A DNA stretch of 8,305 nt. Source: Anaerolineales bacterium. Its GTDB lineage: Bacteria; Chloroflexota; Anaerolineae; Anaerolineales; UBA4823. Made by a program: the position numbers and the translations under genes. The notes under the pieces are model-generated. The model ran no database searches and was not told the DNA's origin. It worked only from the letters and a program-made list of their open reading frames with translations. The DNA is taken from NCBI GenBank assembly GCA_022865865.1, contig JALHTN010000143.1:1-8305 (forward strand). Direction: 5' to 3'. Numbering within the stretch: the stretch's first letter is position 1; the number at the start of each line of letters is the position of its first letter. Below are positions 6,163 to 8,305 of this stretch, piece after piece.

Positions 6163-6194
6163 TATAAAAAGAGGTTTCCATATGGGAGCCTCTT
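6163..6194 (-). promoter_or_regulatory. Attenuator-like hairpin in the aldolase leader
   Basis: Read on the minus strand, AAGAGG (6194-6189) pairs with CCTCTT (6174-6169), with CC/GG closing an ATAT loop across two mismatches, and is followed by TTTTTATAATTTT. It lies 8 bases before the AGGAGG of the aldolase gene. The layout is that of a leader terminator; no leader peptide, T-box or known riboswitch is recognised. Remarkably, the plus strand forms an uninterrupted 11-bp stem if G-T pairs are allowed. Confidence 0.35.
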
Positions 6195-6233
6195 AATATT
6201 ATGGCATTTGTTTCGATGAACAAATCAGCATTA

Positions 6234-6242
6234 ATTTTATCA
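6234..6242 (-). promoter_or_regulatory. Candidate extended -10 promoter of the aldolase gene
   Basis: On the minus strand the sequence reads TGATAAAAT (6242-6234), an extended -10 with a five-of-six hexamer and no clear -35. It would give a leader of about 90 nt that contains the hairpin at 6163-6194. The 364-base gap between the two divergent start codons (6140-6503) holds this element, the hairpin and the promoter and ribosome binding site of the decarboxylase gene. Confidence 0.35.
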
Positions 6243-6398
6243 CGCCGCTCCCATCCTTCACAGGTTTTTGGTACGGATCTGATCAGCAGGTGCAGTTTTC
6301 CATCATTTTTGGGTTGGCAATCGATCAACAATGATCACGTATGAGAATTTATAAATCAATCTCCCTGCTCGCTTCACCGATGGATCATTGGAGTACGC

Positions 6399-6424
6399 TT
6401 GATAACCATTATTCAGTTTATAAT
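6399..6424 (+). promoter_or_regulatory. Candidate promoter of the PLP decarboxylase gene
   Basis: A perfect TATAAT at 6419-6424 with TTGATA at 6399-6404, only 14 bases apart, which is short. The -10 is the strong part. It would place the transcript start near 6431, downstream of the TTG at 6399 and upstream of ATG 6504. Confidence 0.4.
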
Positions 6425-6490
6425 GGATCGCTATTCAACACAGCATACTTTAAATCGTCCAATAAACCAGCTTGTCAACTTCGAAAGAGT

Positions 6491-6496
6491 GAGGAG
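6491..6496 (+). promoter_or_regulatory. Ribosome binding site that fixes the decarboxylase start
   Basis: GAGGAG lies 7 bases before the in-frame ATG at 6504. No comparable site precedes the in-frame TTG at 6399 or ATG at 6423, so 6504 is the likely start. Confidence 0.75.
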
Positions 6497-6503
6497 CCAT
6501 GAA

Positions 6504-7853
6504 ATGAAGAGACTATTGAACGACAGCGCCCAACGTGCAATCGCTTATTTAGAGCATATTGAACAGCGCAAAGTCGCTCCAGATCCACAAGCAGTTAAAG
6601 CTCTCCAGGAATTGGATACACCTTTACAAGATCAATCCAGCGATCCGCATGAAGTGTTGAGTATCCTGGACAAATATATTTCTCCAGCAACATTGGCAAC
6701 CACCAGCGGACGCTTTTTCGGTTATGTGATCGGCGGCTCGTACCCGGTAACTGTGGCAGCCAACTGGTTAGCCAGTGCCTGGGATCAGAATACGGGTCTC
6801 TATGAAGCGACACCTGGTACGGCTTATATCGAAGAACTCGCGCTCAACTGGTTGATTGACCTCTTTGATCTGCCTCCGGAAAGTGGGGGCGCTTTTGTGA
6901 CTGGTGCAACCGTTGCAAACCTGTGCGGATTGGCTACCGGCAGGCACGTTGTGCTGGACCGTGCCGGTTGGGATGTTGAGGGGGATGGATTGTTTAACGC
7001 GCCACCGATAACCGTGATTATCGGCGCTGAAGCGCACCCTGTGCTCTTCAAATCTTTGGGTTTATTGGGACTAGGCCGCAACCGGGTGGTATGTTTGCCC
7101 ACTGACAACCAGGGACGGATGCGCGCGGACCAGCTGCCCGCCATATCCGGTCCAACCATTGTCTGCCTGCAGGCTGGTAATCTCAATACCGGCGCTTTTG
7201 ATCCATTCGAGGAGATTATCGATCGGGTGCATGCAGCTGGTGGATGGGTTCATGTGGATGGCGCATTCGGTTTATGGGCTGCAGTCTCCCCTTCCCACGC
7301 ACATTTAACCGCCGGTGTCGAAAAAGCCGATTCACTGGCCACAGATGCCCATAAATATCTAAATGTGCCCTACGACAGCGGGCTGGCGTTCGTTCGCAAT
7401 CCAGAGGCACTGCGTTCCGCAATGGCGATCACCGCAGAATACCTTCCGACCGACTCTGCCTACCGCAATCCTTCCGATTATACGCCTGAGCTCTCTCGCC
7501 GAGCACGTGGGATCGAAGTATGGGCAGCGCTTAAATACCTTGGAAAGGATGGCGTGGCAAAGCTGGTTGATGACACCTGTCGCCATGCTCGCCGCTTCGC
7601 AGAGGGTTTTTCCGCTGCAGGATATCAAATTCTGAATGAGGTGGTCCTCAACCAGGTCCTGGTCTCCTTCGGTGAACCACAAAAGACGCTGCAGATCATC
7701 AGCGATATCCAGGAGGATGGTACCTGCTGGATGGGCAGTACCAAATGGCAGGGGCATACTGCTATGCGCATCAGTGTCAGTTCCTGGGCAACAACAGATG
7801 AAGATGTCGAGAAAAGCCTGGCAGCCATCCTGAGGATCGCGAAAAAATATTAG
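6504..7853 (+). CDS. Group II pyridoxal-5'-phosphate-dependent decarboxylase family protein
   Basis: 449 residues from ATG 6504; a TTG start at 6399 would add 35 residues that overlap the promoter hexamers. The fold-type I, group II decarboxylase signature is clear: TGATVAN (133-139) for the phosphate, His178 in AEAHP stacking on the cofactor ring, Asp252 and Ala254 in HVDGAFG, and the Schiff-base Lys284 in DAHKYLNVPYDSG. Family members decarboxylate aromatic amino acids, glutamate, aspartate, histidine or cysteine sulfinate; I see no residue set that decides the substrate, and some relatives act as other PLP lyases. The DAHK motif replaces the more usual DPHK. It is cytosolic and probably dimeric. 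It is divergent from the aldolase gene and convergent with the XRE regulator, so no operon partner helps. No clear terminator is visible in 7854-7916. Confidence 0.93.
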   Translation: MKRLLNDSAQRAIAYLEHIEQRKVAPDPQAVKALQELDTPLQDQSSDPHEVLSILDKYISPATLATTSGRFFGYVIGGSYPVTVAANWLASAWDQNTGLYEATPGTAYIEELALNWLIDLFDLPPESGGAFVTGATVANLCGLATGRHVVLDRAGWDVEGDGLFNAPPITVIIGAEAHPVLFKSLGLLGLGRNRVVCLPTDNQGRMRADQLPAISGPTIVCLQAGNLNTGAFDPFEEIIDRVHAAGGWVHVDGAFGLWAAVSPSHAHLTAGVEKADSLATDAHKYLNVPYDSGLAFVRNPEALRSAMAITAEYLPTDSAYRNPSDYTPELSRRARGIEVWAALKYLGKDGVAKLVDDTCRHARRFAEGFSAAGYQILNEVVLNQVLVSFGEPQKTLQIISDIQEDGTCWMGSTKWQGHTAMRISVSSWATTDEDVEKSLAAILRIAKKY

Positions 7854-7916
7854 CCCACAATATTGATGGGGCGCCTAAATTGAACATAATCGACAAGGAT
7901 TAGCAGAATTCATTCC

Positions 7917-8117
7917 CTAAACCAGGGCATCTGATTCGAATATTTCCTCAATTGATCGATTAAATATCTTGGCCAATTTAAATGCCAGAGGCAGGCTGGG
8001 ATCATATTTTCCGGTTTCGATGGCATTGATCGTCTGCCTCGAGACCCCAGCCTTTTGTGCCAACACAGCTTGCGACCAATTCCATTCCGCTCTCAGCACT
8101 CTCAAGGTGTTCTTCAT
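7917..8117 (-). CDS. Short XRE-family helix-turn-helix transcriptional regulator
   Basis: 66 residues from ATG 8117 (MKNTLRVLRAEWNWSQ). A GTG at 8156 would add 13 residues that are not part of the usual family N-terminus and would cover the operator-like palindrome. The protein is one Cro/C1-type domain: helix 2 begins at Ser15-Gln16, the recognition helix is about SRQTINAIE (26-34), and the motif GKYDPSLPLAFKLAKIF is highly typical of this stand-alone 65-70 residue subfamily. Such regulators bind DNA as dimers and are often paired with a small membrane-protein gene, which is not seen here; the gene lies alone, convergent with the decarboxylase gene. Only a weak GGA precedes the start. Its targets are unknown; autoregulation is suggested by the nearby palindrome. 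Confidence 0.93.
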   Translation of the reverse strand: MKNTLRVLRAEWNWSQAVLAQKAGVSRQTINAIETGKYDPSLPLAFKLAKIFNRSIEEIFESDALV

Positions 8118-8129
8118 CGATATTTCCAC

Positions 8130-8141
8130 ATTGTCCACAAT
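8130..8141. promoter_or_regulatory. Operator-like palindrome upstream of the XRE gene
   Basis: ATTGT-CC-ACAAT is a perfect 5+2+5 inverted repeat lying 13-24 bases upstream of ATG 8117, within an overlapping direct repeat of TCCACA (8125-8130 and 8134-8139). The size and position fit binding of an XRE dimer for autorepression. A 10-base palindrome of this kind can also arise by chance. Confidence 0.38.
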
Positions 8142-8196
8142 TTGCCTATCCCCCACAACAGCAGCATCAACAGCGGAAATAAACTATCAAAATCTT

Positions 8197-8244
8197 CAAA
8201 ATTCCTATCTCCGCTGCAAGCGGACGGAGTATTACGGAATTTTG
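8197..8244. repeat. Long nested palindrome, REP-like or mobile-element end
   Basis: CAAAATTCC (8197-8205) pairs with GGAATTTTG (8236-8244), and inside it CTCCG (8209-8213) pairs with CGGAG (8225-8229), or alternatively TCCGCT (8210-8215) with AGCGGA (8219-8224). The 48-base element shares the GCAAGC centre and ACGG-purine-GTATT right side with the palindrome at 8278-8300. No transposase is in the window. It could also act as a structured leader if transcription of the XRE gene starts upstream of it. Confidence 0.55.
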
Positions 8245-8277
8245 CCCCTACGGGTACAGATTTTGTTAAAGCTCGGA

Positions 8278-8300
8278 ACCCACGTAGCAAGCTACGGGGT
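8278..8300. repeat. Second palindrome of the same type at the window edge
   Basis: CGTAG-CAAG-CTACG (8283-8287 with 8292-8296) extends through a bulged A (8282) to ACCC/GGGT. The GCAAGC core and the ACGGGGTATT right side match the preceding palindrome, and a degenerate third copy of the right side occurs at 8250-8265 (ACGGGTACAGATTTTG). The element may continue beyond 8305. Confidence 0.5.
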
Positions 8301-8305
8301 ATTCT

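Noticed and set aside
6161..6166. TATAAT on the minus strand as the aldolase -10
   Set aside because: It would place the transcript start within the ribosome binding site, and no -35 lies upstream; it is better read as part of the T-rich run after the hairpin.
6146..6331. 61-codon minus-strand ORF upstream of the aldolase
   Set aside because: It runs through the candidate promoter and the leader hairpin, has no ribosome binding site and shows no recognisable motif.
6399..6503. 35-residue N-terminal extension of the PLP decarboxylase from a TTG start
   Set aside because: The stretch overlaps the TTGATA and TATAAT hexamers, has no ribosome binding site, and GAGGAG is ideally placed before ATG 6504.
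7359..7757. Long minus-strand ORF inside the decarboxylase gene
   Set aside because: It is a shadow of a conserved coding sequence and has no family features or start signals.
8118..8156. GTG start at 8156 for the XRE regulator
   Set aside because: The added residues are not typical of the family and would overlap the operator-like palindrome; ATG 8117 gives the standard length.

Overview
The window reads as bacterial chromosome of roughly even base composition, most likely from a member of the Chloroflexota (Anaerolineae-like). This is inferred from the style of the proteins: a lectin-tailed phage-like pair, a YhfC/ABC-2 fusion, a eukaryote-type class I aldolase and a short XRE regulator. 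No rRNA or other marker gene is present, so the taxonomy is a guess. I found no tRNA, rRNA, CRISPR array or complete insertion sequence.

Left part (1-1393). The window opens inside a gene whose product looks like a phage structural or assembly protein. It overlaps by 17 bp a small protein ending in an H-type-lectin-like domain, as in phage tail fibres and receptor-binding proteins. A bulged hairpin follows the stop. Behind it lie two doubtful minus-strand ORFs (758-1006 and 1031-1207) that may be tiny genes or remnants of one decayed gene. This looks like the edge of a prophage or phage-derived module.

Middle part (1394-5028). Two small exported or membrane-anchored proteins of unknown family overlap by ATGA (1394-1810, 1807-2031), with candidate promoters upstream and a terminator-like hairpin downstream. 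Next comes a compact plus-strand operon: a 66-residue PLDc_N membrane protein, an ABC ATPase, and a 527-residue protein that joins an N-terminal YhfC-type intramembrane metalloprotease to a C-terminal ABC-2 permease. The order recalls yxlE-yxlF-yxlG of Bacillus subtilis, but without the sigY gene. The protease-permease fusion is the most unusual item in the window.

Right part (5029-8305). A strong intrinsic terminator serves the minus-strand class I fructose-bisphosphate aldolase gene, whose leader carries an attenuator-like hairpin. Divergent from it is a group II PLP-dependent decarboxylase of unknown substrate, whose start is best placed at 6504 on the evidence of its ribosome binding site. 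Converging on that gene is a 66-residue XRE-family repressor with a palindrome just upstream of its start codon. The last 110 bases hold two palindromic repeats that share a core and resemble REP-like or IS-end elements.

The right-hand genes look like ordinary, independently regulated housekeeping or accessory genes. The middle operon looks like one export or peptide-processing machine, and the two small secreted proteins just upstream are possible but unproven partners.
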